DNA of 64,000 bases, taken from positions 1,689,604-1,753,603 of the forward strand of contig NZ_KE332512.1 in assembly GCF_000412995.1 (NCBI RefSeq), written 5' to 3'. How positions within the stretch are numbered: position 1 is the stretch's first letter; each line of letters opens with the position of its first letter. The notes under the pieces were generated by a model that saw only the letters and a program-made list of their open reading frames with translations, had not been told where the DNA came from and searched no databases. The translations under genes were made by a program, and so were the position numbers. Of this stretch, positions 45,107-53,883 are shown in pieces. The DNA is from Treponema vincentii F0403 (GTDB taxonomy: Bacteria > Spirochaetota > Spirochaetia > Treponematales > Treponemataceae).

Positions 45107-45976
45107 ATGCACTTTGTTCAAGCAAAAGGAATTTTATCGACTAAAAACGGAATGAACTTGTACCGCGGCTGTACTCACGGGTGCATCTACTGCGACTCAC
45201 GGAGCGACTGCTATCAAATAAAGCATACGTTCGAAGATATCGAAATAAAAGAGAATGCAATAGAGTTGCTCGAAACTGCTTTACGGCGGAAACGAAATAA
45301 GTGCATGATCGGCACCGGTTCTATGACCGATCCGTATATGCCGCTTGAAGAAAAAATCGGTATGACGCGCAAAGCGATAGAAACCGTGTACCGGTATGGG
45401 TTCGGCTTTACCGTGATAACAAAATCGCCGCTGATTTTGCGCGACCTTGAACTTTTGCAGGCGGTGAACAAAAAAGCAAAGTGCGTTGTGCAAATGACGC
45501 TCACCACATATAACGATAAGCTCTGCAAAATCCTTGAACCGAACGTTGCCGCTACGAGTGAGCGTTTTACGGTGCTTAAAACACTGCGTGATGCGGGCAT
45601 TCCAACCGTTGTGTGGCTTACGCCTATTCTGCCTTTTATCAACGATACAATAGAAAATATAGAAGGTATTTTGCAGTATTGCATCGAGGCAAAAGTGTTC
45701 GGCATCATTTGCTTTGGAATGGGTTTGACGTTAAGAGACGGAAGCCGCGAATTTTTTTACAAAAACCTCGATGCATCATTTCCGGGATTAAAAGAAACAT
45801 ACATGCAACGCTACGGCAATAGCTATTCTGTGATGAGTCCATATAATGCACGATTGATGAATCTATTCCGTACACAGTGCAAAGAAAACGGTATCGAATA
45901 CAATCCCGATACAATCTTTTCGTATTTAACCGCATTTGAAGATAAGCAACAAGGCGGACAGTTGGAGTTGTTCTGA
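45107..45976 (+). CDS. Radical SAM protein of the SPL-like family
   Basis: 289 residues. The iron-sulfur motif is CTHGCIYC near residue 23 within NLYRGCTHGCIYCDSRSDCY, followed by GSMTDPYMPLEEKIGMTRKA. This subgroup resembles spore photoproduct lyase and its short homologues (Rv2578c type). It is expected to cleave SAM to a deoxyadenosyl radical; the substrate is unknown. It ends in the common tail QLELF. Confidence 0.88.
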   Translation: MHFVQAKGILSTKNGMNLYRGCTHGCIYCDSRSDCYQIKHTFEDIEIKENAIELLETALRRKRNKCMIGTGSMTDPYMPLEEKIGMTRKAIETVYRYGFGFTVITKSPLILRDLELLQAVNKKAKCVVQMTLTTYNDKLCKILEPNVAATSERFTVLKTLRDAGIPTVVWLTPILPFINDTIENIEGILQYCIEAKVFGIICFGMGLTLRDGSREFFYKNLDASFPGLKETYMQRYGNSYSVMSPYNARLMNLFRTQCKENGIEYNPDTIFSYLTAFEDKQQGGQLELF

Positions 45977-46119
45977 TTCGTGTTTTTCGCTTTGCTATGC
46001 TGGAACACCTTGCAAAAGTAATTATGAAGAAACCTAGAAAAGTTTAACTTCTTTTTTTCAAATCTGATGCATTCTGATAGACTGCTGTGCTATAATGGCA
46101 GCACTGAGAGGTGGCGTTT

Positions 46120-46902
46120 ATGAAAATATGTACTTGGAATTGCCGGTACGGTTTGACATTAGAAAAAGCTGCTTACCTTTGCCAAGCAGGGTATAATGCT
46201 GATATTTATGCTATTCAGGAATATGATATGCGGAATAATAAACCTATACATGAAATTGAAAAACACTTAGGACAATTGCAAGATAAATACGGCGATGGAC
46301 GAGAATATAAAGACAATGCCGAATCCGGTGGGGATTTAGGTCTCGCGTTGTTTTCAAATACATATCGAATTGAACGCATTTATAGTAATACCATTCCATA
46401 TAGATATGTTGTGCCATATAAGGTGACGTGCAAAGAAACCAACGAATCTTTTACGCTTATCCATGTGTGGACAAAGATTGCCGACTTGGAAGCTAATCAA
46501 AAACAGGATTATATTATGCAGGTAATAGGTGCTCTTGAAAACCCTACCTATAACAAATTATTAATTCCTGAAGATAATAAGGCATTATGGATTGGCGATT
46601 TTAACAGCAGTATGCAATTAAAAAATGAAATCGATAAAAACAATCATACGAGGTTTTTAGAAACCATGAAAAAATATGGTCTGGTGAGCGCGTATCATAC
46701 CAATCGGCAAAAAAAACATGGAAAGGAAGATCAGTTTACTTTTATAGGCACATATAGAAACGGTCAACAAAGATTTTTCAATGATTATATTTTTTATCAC
46801 CATGATCGATTTAAATGTAAAACGGTAACTATAGGTCGATTTAATACTTTTTCGTTCTTTTCCGATCACTGTCCTGTATTGGCAGAGTTGCAACTCCTTT
46901 AG
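46120..46902 (+). CDS. Endonuclease/exonuclease/phosphatase family protein
   Basis: 260 residues from the ATG at 46120 after GAGGTGG. EEP fold: MKICTWNCRYGLTLEKA, IYAIQEYDM (catalytic Glu), WIGDFNSSMQL (Asp/Asn pair), and the end FSFFSDHCPVLAEL (Asp-His). A metal-dependent phosphodiesterase; the target is unclear. Confidence 0.85.
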   Translation: MKICTWNCRYGLTLEKAAYLCQAGYNADIYAIQEYDMRNNKPIHEIEKHLGQLQDKYGDGREYKDNAESGGDLGLALFSNTYRIERIYSNTIPYRYVVPYKVTCKETNESFTLIHVWTKIADLEANQKQDYIMQVIGALENPTYNKLLIPEDNKALWIGDFNSSMQLKNEIDKNNHTRFLETMKKYGLVSAYHTNRQKKHGKEDQFTFIGTYRNGQQRFFNDYIFYHHDRFKCKTVTIGRFNTFSFFSDHCPVLAELQLL

Positions 46903-46920
46903 AGCTTTCTCATATTCTAC

Positions 46921-47079
46921 GAAACTTTTTCCAATGAAGAGCTTTTTACCAAGAAAGTTTTCGATTGGACGGGAACAACTTCGCTCGGCAGCTACTGCGT
47001 TTCCGCAACATCGAGCCATTACGATTGGGCAACCAAGGATATTAAAAAGGCGCTGAAGAAGTGGAGAGAAGCTCGGTAA
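46921..47079 (+). pseudogene. Duplicated 3' end of the ClbS/DfsB-like gene
   Basis: About 147 bases nearly identical to 44,941-45,087 (a handful of differences), encoding SNEELFTKKVFDWTGTTSLG and the following SSHYDW part, then its own stop. The rest of the gene is missing. It lies at the end of the EEP gene. Confidence 0.9.
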
Positions 47080-47138
47080 TGCTGAATATTCACCGATTAT
47101 CAACAGCGCTTCGGCAGATAAAGAGGGTGATCCGGAAC

Positions 47139-47559
47139 TCAAGGCATTTTCTTCCGTGTCTTTGCCATAGACTTCTGCCATGCCGCTCGCATTAAATCCC
47201 AATTTGTCCGGCCGTTTTTTCCAATCATCCGTACCGGTGCTTTTTTTGCCCATGCAATAATTTGAGCTTCGTATTCGCCGAACGGCATATCCATTTCATA
47301 AAGCGCTGTAAGTTTTTCGGGAATTCCTTGAAAGTCGATACGAAAACGAGAAGCAAGGAAGCCGTCTGCACTGTAGATATAGGCATGAGGGATTCTGCGT
47401 TTTGTGCATGAGGGTTCCGAAAAAGCCGAAATTTTCATACGTTTCATCAAGAAAATAGTCCGCTGATTTATGATCGCGTTCCTTTGCCCGCTTGTATCGT
47501 ACGAGATTTTGCCATAAAAAACCGGTGTCGTCTTTTGTCATTTGTTTTTTAGTTCCCAT
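47139..47559 (-). pseudogene. Frameshifted gene of unknown function
   Basis: Two overlapping minus frames: MGTKKQMTKDDTGFLWQNLV to about 47,400, then in another frame IPHAYIYSADGFLASRFRID, PFGEYEAQIIAWAKKAPVRM. The second frame ends TRKKMP at 47,139. Coding potential seems to pass from one frame to the next, as in a frameshifted gene. Confidence 0.45.
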
Positions 47560-47647
47560 ACTGAAAAACAGCTCTCACCGATGTGTTCGGTAAGAAATGC
47601 GAGGTTTGTGATTTTCGATTTTTGCGTTATGATAAAATTTGCTTCAT

Positions 47648-47982
47648 TCATTCTTCTTTCAATGCTTTTACAATTCCATAGAAAATCAAAAGATAAAGCA
47701 GAAATAAAACACCTGTTATGACTATGTACGCAGTTTGTCTAAATCCTGAAAAAACAAAAATCAAATGTTCAACCAGTACCAATACAAGGAAAATACTCGA
47801 AAAGATTTTTATATTCGCACTTCCTCTTCCAAAAGAAATCCCAAACATTCCGAATAGAGTAACAAAAAGAAAAACTCCGCCTCCGACAGTAAGAAACATA
47901 TTCCCTGTTCCTGAAAAAAACCATAGCATATAAATGCGGAAATCCCGAGTGAAATCAAAACTAAAATCCAATTTATTTTCAT
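47648..47982 (-). pseudogene. Small membrane protein, probably frameshifted near its start
   Basis: Three to four membrane segments (MLWFFSGTGNMFLTVGG on, ending YGIVKALKEE). The best start is an ATG at 47982 (MKINWILVLISLGISAF), but it is in a different frame from the rest. A single-base change near 47,935 would join them. It lies 26 bases beyond the SPFH gene. Confidence 0.5.
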
Positions 47983-48008
47983 AAAGTTTTCTCCATACTA
48001 TGACCCGT

Positions 48009-49340
48009 TTAACTCATCGGCGGTACAGGCGGAATCGGCGGAGTATTTTGACCGAAAATTGCCGACAGTTCAGGCACGTTTCCGGCTGTCATCCAGTTTG
48101 CCATACCGGCTTTCCAAACAAGACTTTCGCGCGTAAACTGTCCGCTTGCTGCCATTTGAGAAAGTGTTGCAACCGTATAGGGGCCTGTTGTCTGTCCGTT
48201 TACTGCAACATTGTATTGACTTACTTGCGGCGGAGGCGGCGGAACCGGCTGACTCAATCCGCCCAAAGCGCCGTGCATCATTCCGGCCATATTCTGCCCG
48301 ATTGCACTTCCCATAGCCATTCCTGCCATCATGCCTGCCGGATTAAAACCGCCGCCGTTGCCAAGGTTTATGCCGATACCGCCTGCCGCTCCCATCTTTC
48401 CCAGTGCTTCCGCTCCTGCAATGCCGACTCGTGTCTGCTGGTCAATCTGATGAGCAGCCAGATTTGAACTTTCCGTTCCGAGCCGTCTTTCCCGCTGGTA
48501 CTCTTCCATGTTGATTTCCGCCATACCTTCCATCTGGCGAATATTGATAGCACTTTTTGCTTTTTCCTGCTCGCTTATGATGTCTGTTGTAACTGCTTTT
48601 AATTCACGATAACCTTCGCTTGATTTATCAAGTTCAATATCGCTTATATCAACCGAACTTGTTGTAACACCGAACTCACTTTCAAGCCGTTGTTTTAAAA
48701 TAGGCTGCAAAACACTACTGACTTCAAAAATCTTTCGTTCAAGATGAATTACGGGAAGCCCTGTATCAAACGGGATATTTGTAACAATAGATTTTATATA
48801 TTTGCAAACAGCATCCCGAATCTGCAATTTAAAAGCCTCAAGGTCAAAATCAATAAGCCTGTGAAGTTTTATAAATTCTTTGTAATTCGTAAGTCTAAAA
48901 TTGATAGAACCGCGAACCGCAACGGGAACGGTAAAATTAGTATTGCGTGCATCAGCTACATCAAAAAACGGAACCCCGAATTTTACCTGAATGATTCCCG
49001 CAAGGTTTATAAAATAAACTTCCGCTTGAAAAGGGCTCGCCCCGCCGAATGCCGCACCGACAATCGAAGAGAGAATAGGAAGGTTTGCTGTTTTAATCGT
49101 ATCGTCATAAGGTCCTTCAATATAGTCCTGCATTGTGCCGTCTTTTTGGTGATAAACAAAGACAGCGACTTCACCGTCTTTCACACGCAGACTTGAACCG
49201 TAGCGGATTGCGTTCTCTTTTTTTGTAGAATTCGCTTCTTCCGCTCCCTTAGGTCTCCATTTCCAAATCAAATATGTCGGCTCATCACAACGGATAACAT
49301 CCATTAAACCGCCTTCGTGTTTTTTCTTGAATATGCCCAT
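48009..49340 (-). CDS. SPFH-domain protein with C-terminal GYF_2 domain
   Basis: 443 residues. The N-terminal half is SPFH (virion core protein/YdjI-like): DVIRCDEPTYLIWKWRP, VFFINLAGIIQVKFGVPFFD-like region, then a helical stretch EQEKAKSAINIRQMEGMAEI and a glycine/methionine-rich linker. The last 60 residues (VNGQTTGPYTVATLSQMAAS) are a GYF_2/DUF4339 domain. It likely scaffolds membranes together with the zinc-ribbon protein 19 bases upstream. Confidence 0.85.
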   Translation of the reverse strand: MGIFKKKHEGGLMDVIRCDEPTYLIWKWRPKGAEEANSTKKENAIRYGSSLRVKDGEVAVFVYHQKDGTMQDYIEGPYDDTIKTANLPILSSIVGAAFGGASPFQAEVYFINLAGIIQVKFGVPFFDVADARNTNFTVPVAVRGSINFRLTNYKEFIKLHRLIDFDLEAFKLQIRDAVCKYIKSIVTNIPFDTGLPVIHLERKIFEVSSVLQPILKQRLESEFGVTTSSVDISDIELDKSSEGYRELKAVTTDIISEQEKAKSAINIRQMEGMAEINMEEYQRERRLGTESSNLAAHQIDQQTRVGIAGAEALGKMGAAGGIGINLGNGGGFNPAGMMAGMAMGSAIGQNMAGMMHGALGGLSQPVPPPPPQVSQYNVAVNGQTTGPYTVATLSQMAASGQFTRESLVWKAGMANWMTAGNVPELSAIFGQNTPPIPPVPPMS

Positions 49341-49359
49341 TAGGTTTACTCCAAAATTA

Positions 49360-49971
49360 TTAATTCAGTATTCCGAGTTTTGTTAAAACGACAAGAAGTA
49401 CAATTAGTGCTGCAAAACCGCCAAAGACAAAAATCAAAAATTTCTGCCACAATGGCATTCTTATTTTAGTTGTCTTAAAAATTTGGTTTACTTGTGCCAA
49501 ACTTTCCGGATCCTTAGCAAAAATAAAAGGAGCGCGTGTTTTTAACTGTTTATATTTATTAATCCATGCAGTTCTAATTTGGTCATCTATTGAGCCTAGT
49601 GGAGCAGAGCAGGGCTGCGTAACGGAACCAACTGTAATGTATAAAAATTCAAAAAAATCTTCTTTTGCGTTTGGAATCGGGAACGATGTAATAAAATCGG
49701 ATCTGTCACTTTTTGGAGTGTTGAATAAATCACTGTTAAAATTCGTAACCGAAGATGATGCTTTGATATTTCTCAGTTCAATGCCGCATTGAGGACATTT
49801 TAAATCATCGCTTGATAGAATTGCTCCACATGATGGGCATTTCTTCAGTTCCCCATCAAAAACTTGTTTGCGTTGATTTTCACTTCCTGTATTTCCTGCC
49901 GGTGTTCCGCAAGAATCACAGAATTTTGCACCGTCCATTAATTCTTTTCCACAATTTTGACAAAATGCCAT
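49360..49971 (-). CDS. Double zinc-ribbon protein with a C-terminal membrane anchor
   Basis: 203 residues. Two ribbons: FCQNCGKELMDGAKFCDSCG at the N-terminus and KCPSCGAILSSDDLKCPQCG near 44-62. One hydrophobic segment at the end (FLIFVFGGFAALIVLLVVL). It occurs in an operon with the SPFH protein and the PD-(D/E)XK-like gene, two bases apart from the latter. Confidence 0.8.
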   Translation of the reverse strand: MAFCQNCGKELMDGAKFCDSCGTPAGNTGSENQRKQVFDGELKKCPSCGAILSSDDLKCPQCGIELRNIKASSSVTNFNSDLFNTPKSDRSDFITSFPIPNAKEDFFEFLYITVGSVTQPCSAPLGSIDDQIRTAWINKYKQLKTRAPFIFAKDPESLAQVNQIFKTTKIRMPLWQKFLIFVFGGFAALIVLLVVLTKLGILN

Positions 49972-49972
49972 T

Positions 49973-50440
49973 TTATTTTTCCTCCAAATTATAAAATTCT
50001 TCCCAAGAGAATTCTTTTATTGTTTTCATATCAAATTCAATAACTTTGTCGATAGGAACAATTTTCCCAAATGCAATGAACTTATCTTTGGGAATATGTT
50101 TTACAAGTAATTCATGAAAAAACTGTCCTCCTCGTTTTCCTGTTTCATCAGGTCTGTTGTCTATCAAAAGTTGATATTTAATGTTCTCATGTGTTTTTGA
50201 TGATTGATAACCTGTTAGTTTCAAAAGCTCGCCAAAAAGTTTGTGTACTGCATTATGCCCGTCGCCGGATAAATGAGTTTTTGCTTCAACCATACAAAAA
50301 TCACCGTTATCGTTGATGTATTCAATGTCTGCATGATTTTTCGCTCTGCAATTACTACATTGAACAGCACCAAGTCTATCACAAAAGGATTTTATTAAAT
50401 CCTGTTCCGGATTTTTTCTTTTTTCTAAATCTTTCATCAT
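49973..50440 (-). CDS. PD-(D/E)XK nuclease-like protein
   Basis: 155 residues. A nuclease-like core: NHADIEYINDNGDFCMVEAK followed by TH, with D38, E52 and K54, and a Q-rich helix after it (FGELLKLTGYQSSKTH). Its cysteines (CSNCRAK) precede the core. No family is known to me. It overlaps the upstream gene by four bases and is the third gene before SPFH. Confidence 0.55.
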   Translation of the reverse strand: MMKDLEKRKNPEQDLIKSFCDRLGAVQCSNCRAKNHADIEYINDNGDFCMVEAKTHLSGDGHNAVHKLFGELLKLTGYQSSKTHENIKYQLLIDNRPDETGKRGGQFFHELLVKHIPKDKFIAFGKIVPIDKVIEFDMKTIKEFSWEEFYNLEEK

Positions 50441-50832
50441 TTTTTCCCGAATATTCCGCCAAAAGCAGAGCCAAAGGCACCTTTCATTTGAGATTTGACT
50501 TCGTTCATCGGCTGTGCGATTGAATCTTTCATCTGTTGTTTTGCCTCTTCAAAAGGCTGTGCCATTTGGTCTTTTATTTTTTCCATTTCGGTAAGTTCGC
50601 CTTTTGCCTTACGTTCTTCAAAATCCGCTTTTTTTTCGGCTTTTGCTTCTTCTGCCGCTAATTTGCACGCCTTTGAACAGTAGTTTTTCTTTGCCGTGGC
50701 GACAGCACGTCCTACAAGTCCGCCGGCAGAACCGAATAATCCGTCTCCGTCTATTTGCTTGTAGTATTTTCCGTACCAGTCACAGCGAACTTGTCCATTC
50801 CAAGCAGTTTTTACATGATTTAAAAATCCCAT
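50437..50832 (-). CDS. Coiled-coil protein of the SPFH operon
   Basis: 131 residues from the ATG at 50832, after GGAGG. N-terminal small module with CDWYGKYYK and NYCSKACKLAAEEAKAEKK; then a long helix with repeated QPFEEAKQQMKDSIAQPMNE, and a Gly-rich end. A helical membrane- or complex-associated protein; function unknown. First gene of the operon. Confidence 0.6.
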   Translation of the reverse strand: MGFLNHVKTAWNGQVRCDWYGKYYKQIDGDGLFGSAGGLVGRAVATAKKNYCSKACKLAAEEAKAEKKADFEERKAKGELTEMEKIKDQMAQPFEEAKQQMKDSIAQPMNEVKSQMKGAFGSAFGGIFGKK

Positions 50833-51002
50833 CTTATTCCTCCAATAATGATTATTTATTTCCAGCGATGCCGACAAAATCAGCATTGTAGTTCGGCTTT
50901 TTTATATTATACTCCATCCCTTACATATTCCTTTGGTCATTTTTCTTAAAAACTTTGGGAATTTTTCCCAAGACATGAATATCGGTTCGTGTTATACTAG
51001 AT
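50833..51002. promoter_or_regulatory. Divergent promoter region of the SPFH operon and two-component system
   Basis: 170 bases. On the plus strand GTTATACT lies 10 bases before the kinase start. A TGGGAA-TTT-TTCCCA inverted repeat is at 50,956-50,970. The two operons may be co-controlled. Confidence 0.4.
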
Positions 51003-52127
51003 ATGGTCGATAGTTTCATTACCGAACAATTTTACTGGAAAATCATGCTGCTAAGTCTTATTAAGAAAATTTTTAAAATCGAGTCGATATTTATCTACAC
51101 CGCACTCGCAATCTTTTTTTGCACAATCTTTTTTAAGCGGGCAAGCAACAATCTGATTCAGAAACTCGACACGGAAATGTTATTGCTTCAAATGGATCCG
51201 AAAAGCATAGTTGCCGGCAGTGATAGCGCTGACATTTTTTCGGAAAATCCTGTAGATTTTGAATCAATTGCCCTTAAACTGAGATCGGACTACCAAGCCT
51301 TCACTTATTTTGATGCACCTCTAAAAAAAGAACTTGAAGCAATCATTCAAAACATTCAAAGCGGTAATCGTAACACAGATGCTATTATCAGTTTTCAAAA
51401 TCACATTCATGAGGTGCAGACAAGGCTGAACCTCGGCTACGACTCTCTTTTATATAGCGCCCTTTTTCTGATTGCGATTGCAGCTTTTATAATCCTTGAA
51501 AAATTCTTTAAAAATTCAATGCAGCTCGAACAACTTAAAACAATGCAGACCGAACAGAGTAATTTCAGCCGCGACCTTCACGACGGAGTTGCGCAGAATC
51601 TTGCCGCGCTCAATATCTATCTTGAAAAAGAAGATTTTTCAAAATCGAAATTTTACGCAAAACAAGCCCTAAACGAAATTCGTTATATGATCGGCTCCGG
51701 AAGTATTGAGTTTACGGAAGATTTTGAAAAAATCATACGCGAGATTTGCAGTGCATTTGAAGTGAATTTCGGAATAAAAACAAATCTATATGTTGCAAGT
51801 CAGAAAATAGTTGCACTCAAAAATACGCAAAAGACACACCTCATCAGAATTTTGCAGGAGGCGTTGAGCAATATTTCACGACATTCCGATGCAACACAAG
51901 TTGAAATAAAAATTGTGGACGGGATTAATGATTTCCGTTTTATCATCTGCGATAACGGAAAAGGTTTTGAAGAACCCGAAGTTGAAAGCAAGAAGCTAAA
52001 AGTTGCTGTAAAGCATTATGGACTTACCAATATCAAAAAGCGTGCCCAAATGATAGACGGCAGTGCGGATTTTATAAATGAAGGAGGTTTTACCATTGCA
52101 ATCACCGTTAAAGATTCTATTCATTGA
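51003..52127 (+). CDS. Sensor histidine kinase (HisKA_3 type)
   Basis: 374 residues. Two membrane segments (about 33-48 and 150-168) enclose a periplasmic domain of about 100 residues. The phosphoacceptor is H193 in FSRDLHDGVAQNLAAL, followed by the HATPase signature RHSDATQVEIKI, ICDNGKGFEE, HYGLTNIKKRAQ. Partner of the LuxR-type regulator overlapping its end. Confidence 0.9.
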   Translation: MVDSFITEQFYWKIMLLSLIKKIFKIESIFIYTALAIFFCTIFFKRASNNLIQKLDTEMLLLQMDPKSIVAGSDSADIFSENPVDFESIALKLRSDYQAFTYFDAPLKKELEAIIQNIQSGNRNTDAIISFQNHIHEVQTRLNLGYDSLLYSALFLIAIAAFIILEKFFKNSMQLEQLKTMQTEQSNFSRDLHDGVAQNLAALNIYLEKEDFSKSKFYAKQALNEIRYMIGSGSIEFTEDFEKIIREICSAFEVNFGIKTNLYVASQKIVALKNTQKTHLIRILQEALSNISRHSDATQVEIKIVDGINDFRFIICDNGKGFEEPEVESKKLKVAVKHYGLTNIKKRAQMIDGSADFINEGGFTIAITVKDSIH

Positions 52128-52773
52128 TGATCACACGGGCTTACGGGATGGAATGATTTTTATGCTTCAAAACAGAAATCCGTCATTTTCGATAATCGGC
52201 GTCGGAACAATCCCGGAAGTGGTAAAAAAACTTAATGAAGATAAAGATATCAAAATTGTGGTTCTCGATTTAAACCTCGACGGTGAAAACTCGCTTGAAT
52301 CGGTTTCAAAAATTAGAGGCGTGAAATCTGATATTTTCATTTTGGTTTACACTATGTACAATGATGATATTCACGTAGAACATGCACTTTTGATCGGCGT
52401 TCAAGGTTTTATTACAAAAGAAGCCTCGATTGATGAAGTTGAAAAAGCAATCCTTGCCGTAGGTTCAGGGAACACGTATTACAATAGCGTTGCAAGCAAA
52501 GTTTTGCACACTCTTTTACCGCAGAACAAAGGTAAGCACAGCACTCATGACGAAAAAAGTTATCTTTTTGATAATTACAAAAGTCTTTCAAAAAAAGAGC
52601 AAGAAGTTTTCATTCATCTTGCTGAAGGTCTTGAGGTAGTTGAAATTGCAAAACTGCTCGGAAAATCGAAAAAAACAATCTTAAATCAGCGGACTGCTGT
52701 TTACGGAAAAATGTTTATTCGCGATCGGCATGATTTGATTGAAAAAGCAAAACTTTTAGGGCTGCTATTTTAA
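52096..52773 (+). CDS. NarL/LuxR-family response regulator
   Basis: 225 residues from a TTG at 52096, chosen because AAGGAGG lies seven bases upstream; an ATG at 52078 contains that site. The receiver domain has D58 in VLDLNLDGE and K108 in ITKEASID; the C-terminal helix-turn-helix is LAEGLEVVEIAKLLGKSKKT. It overlaps the kinase gene by 32 bases. Confidence 0.9.
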   Translation: MQSPLKILFIDDHTGLRDGMIFMLQNRNPSFSIIGVGTIPEVVKKLNEDKDIKIVVLDLNLDGENSLESVSKIRGVKSDIFILVYTMYNDDIHVEHALLIGVQGFITKEASIDEVEKAILAVGSGNTYYNSVASKVLHTLLPQNKGKHSTHDEKSYLFDNYKSLSKKEQEVFIHLAEGLEVVEIAKLLGKSKKTILNQRTAVYGKMFIRDRHDLIEKAKLLGLLF

Positions 52774-52808
52774 TGGGAAAAAATGTAATGAACTGAATCA
52801 ACCGAAGG

Positions 52809-53384
52809 ATGTTTACAATCATGTTCACCATTGCAAGCATTGTGATTAATTGTATGTGTTCATATCTTGCAGGGCTTGTTGCTTTTCCTTTGTATTTGGA
52901 TTCTCTGCTTACTATTGCTGTAACAGCCTTGTGCGGACTTATTCCGGGGATTGTGTGTGCAATCGCAAGTAACGCTCTTTTGTGCATTTTCGCAAACACA
53001 GGGCTTCTTTTTATGCTATGTCATATTTCTACCGCAGTAGTTGCACATCTGGTATTTTATTCCGAACGGAAAAAAGCAAAGACACCTTCAAACCCGAACA
53101 CCCCTTATACGGATGTTTCTTACACAACCGAAAATTTTATGTGGATAGGTTTTATCTCAGCCATTACCAATTCAATTCTGGGCGACACCATTTCCTATCT
53201 TTTTTACTCAGCAAATACCTCCATTCCTCAAGTAGACAACGCTGTTCAAGGAATCTATGTTGTAACACAGAGCTTAACATTTGCGGCATACTTCGGCGGC
53301 ACCGTTACAAATTTGATAGACAAAGTTTTCAGTGCGACAGTAAGTTTGTTCGTATATAGATTTATAATACAACACAAAAGATAA
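52809..53384 (+). CDS. ECF S-component-like membrane protein
   Basis: 191 residues with five to six membrane segments (SIVINCMCSYLAGLVAFPLY, LDSLLTIAVTALCGLIPGIV at the N-terminus) that resemble S components of ECF transporters or sensory relatives. An in-frame ATG at 52821 is an equally good start. It lies 35 bases beyond the response regulator and may be the sensory input or the regulated transporter. Confidence 0.6.
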   Translation: MFTIMFTIASIVINCMCSYLAGLVAFPLYLDSLLTIAVTALCGLIPGIVCAIASNALLCIFANTGLLFMLCHISTAVVAHLVFYSERKKAKTPSNPNTPYTDVSYTTENFMWIGFISAITNSILGDTISYLFYSANTSIPQVDNAVQGIYVVTQSLTFAAYFGGTVTNLIDKVFSATVSLFVYRFIIQHKR

Positions 53385-53524
53385 TTTTTGGTCATTCCCT
53401 TTCTTGATTTAAGCTGCGCTTTAAGTTGTATATTATATGCAGGTTAAACGGTAGTTAGATGGACGGTTCACAGCAATGGTAAAAACAGTTATGTACAGAA
53501 TGCTTTATTCGTACGAGGGTTTAA

Positions 53525-53613
53525 TACCCCGACGCTTGCGTCGTAACAAAGGGTATTAAAGCCGACTGCAACCACCTTATGAGAACAACATACCCCGACG
53601 CTTGCGTCGGGGT
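53525..53613. repeat. Two copies of the ACCCCGACGC hairpin repeat
   Basis: TACCCCGACGCTTGCGTCG at 53,524-53,542 (right arm shortened) and the full ACCCCGACGC/GCGTCGGGGT at 53,592-53,613. The second is followed by TTGTTGATTAAT, the inverse complement of the flank at 30,900. The rest of 53,385-53,640 holds no gene. Confidence 0.6.
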
Positions 53614-53647
53614 TGTTGATTAATAATGACATTGTTTTTTATCAAAA

Positions 53648-53679
53648 TATGTGTATAATTATATTGCAACATACACATA
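53648..53679. promoter_or_regulatory. Promoter and operator of the chromosomal vapBC
   Basis: Inverted repeat TATGTGTA / TACACATA with a 16-base gap that contains a TATAAT-like element; ten bases ahead of the vapB start. Autoregulation by VapBC is likely. Confidence 0.6.
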
Positions 53680-53688
53680 GGAGTTGTT

Positions 53689-53883
53689 ATGAGAACGAAT
53701 ATTGTTATTGATGATACATTAATGATTGAGGCTTTGAATGTTTCCGGTTATAAAACCAAAAGAGAAACAGTTGAAGAAGCTTTAAAACTTTTAATCACAT
53801 TGAAAAATCAGGCGAGCATAAGAAATTTCCGAGGAAGACTATTGTGGGATGGCGATTTGGAAAAAATGAGGCTTGATAAATGA
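53689..53883 (+). CDS. vapB: VapB-type ribbon-helix-helix antitoxin
   Basis: 64 residues: MRTNIVIDDTLMIEALNVSG, YKTKRETVEEALKLLITLKN, the VapB (VapB45/TIGR-type) pattern, and an acidic tail RLLWDGDLEKMR. It overlaps vapC by four bases. Confidence 0.9.
   Translation: MRTNIVIDDTLMIEALNVSGYKTKRETVEEALKLLITLKNQASIRNFRGRLLWDGDLEKMRLDK

Noticed and set aside
46657..47253. 198-codon minus-strand frame
   Set aside because: It crosses the 3' end of the EEP gene and the ClbS-like fragment in antisense; only its first 60 residues might reflect the degenerate gene near 47.2 kb.
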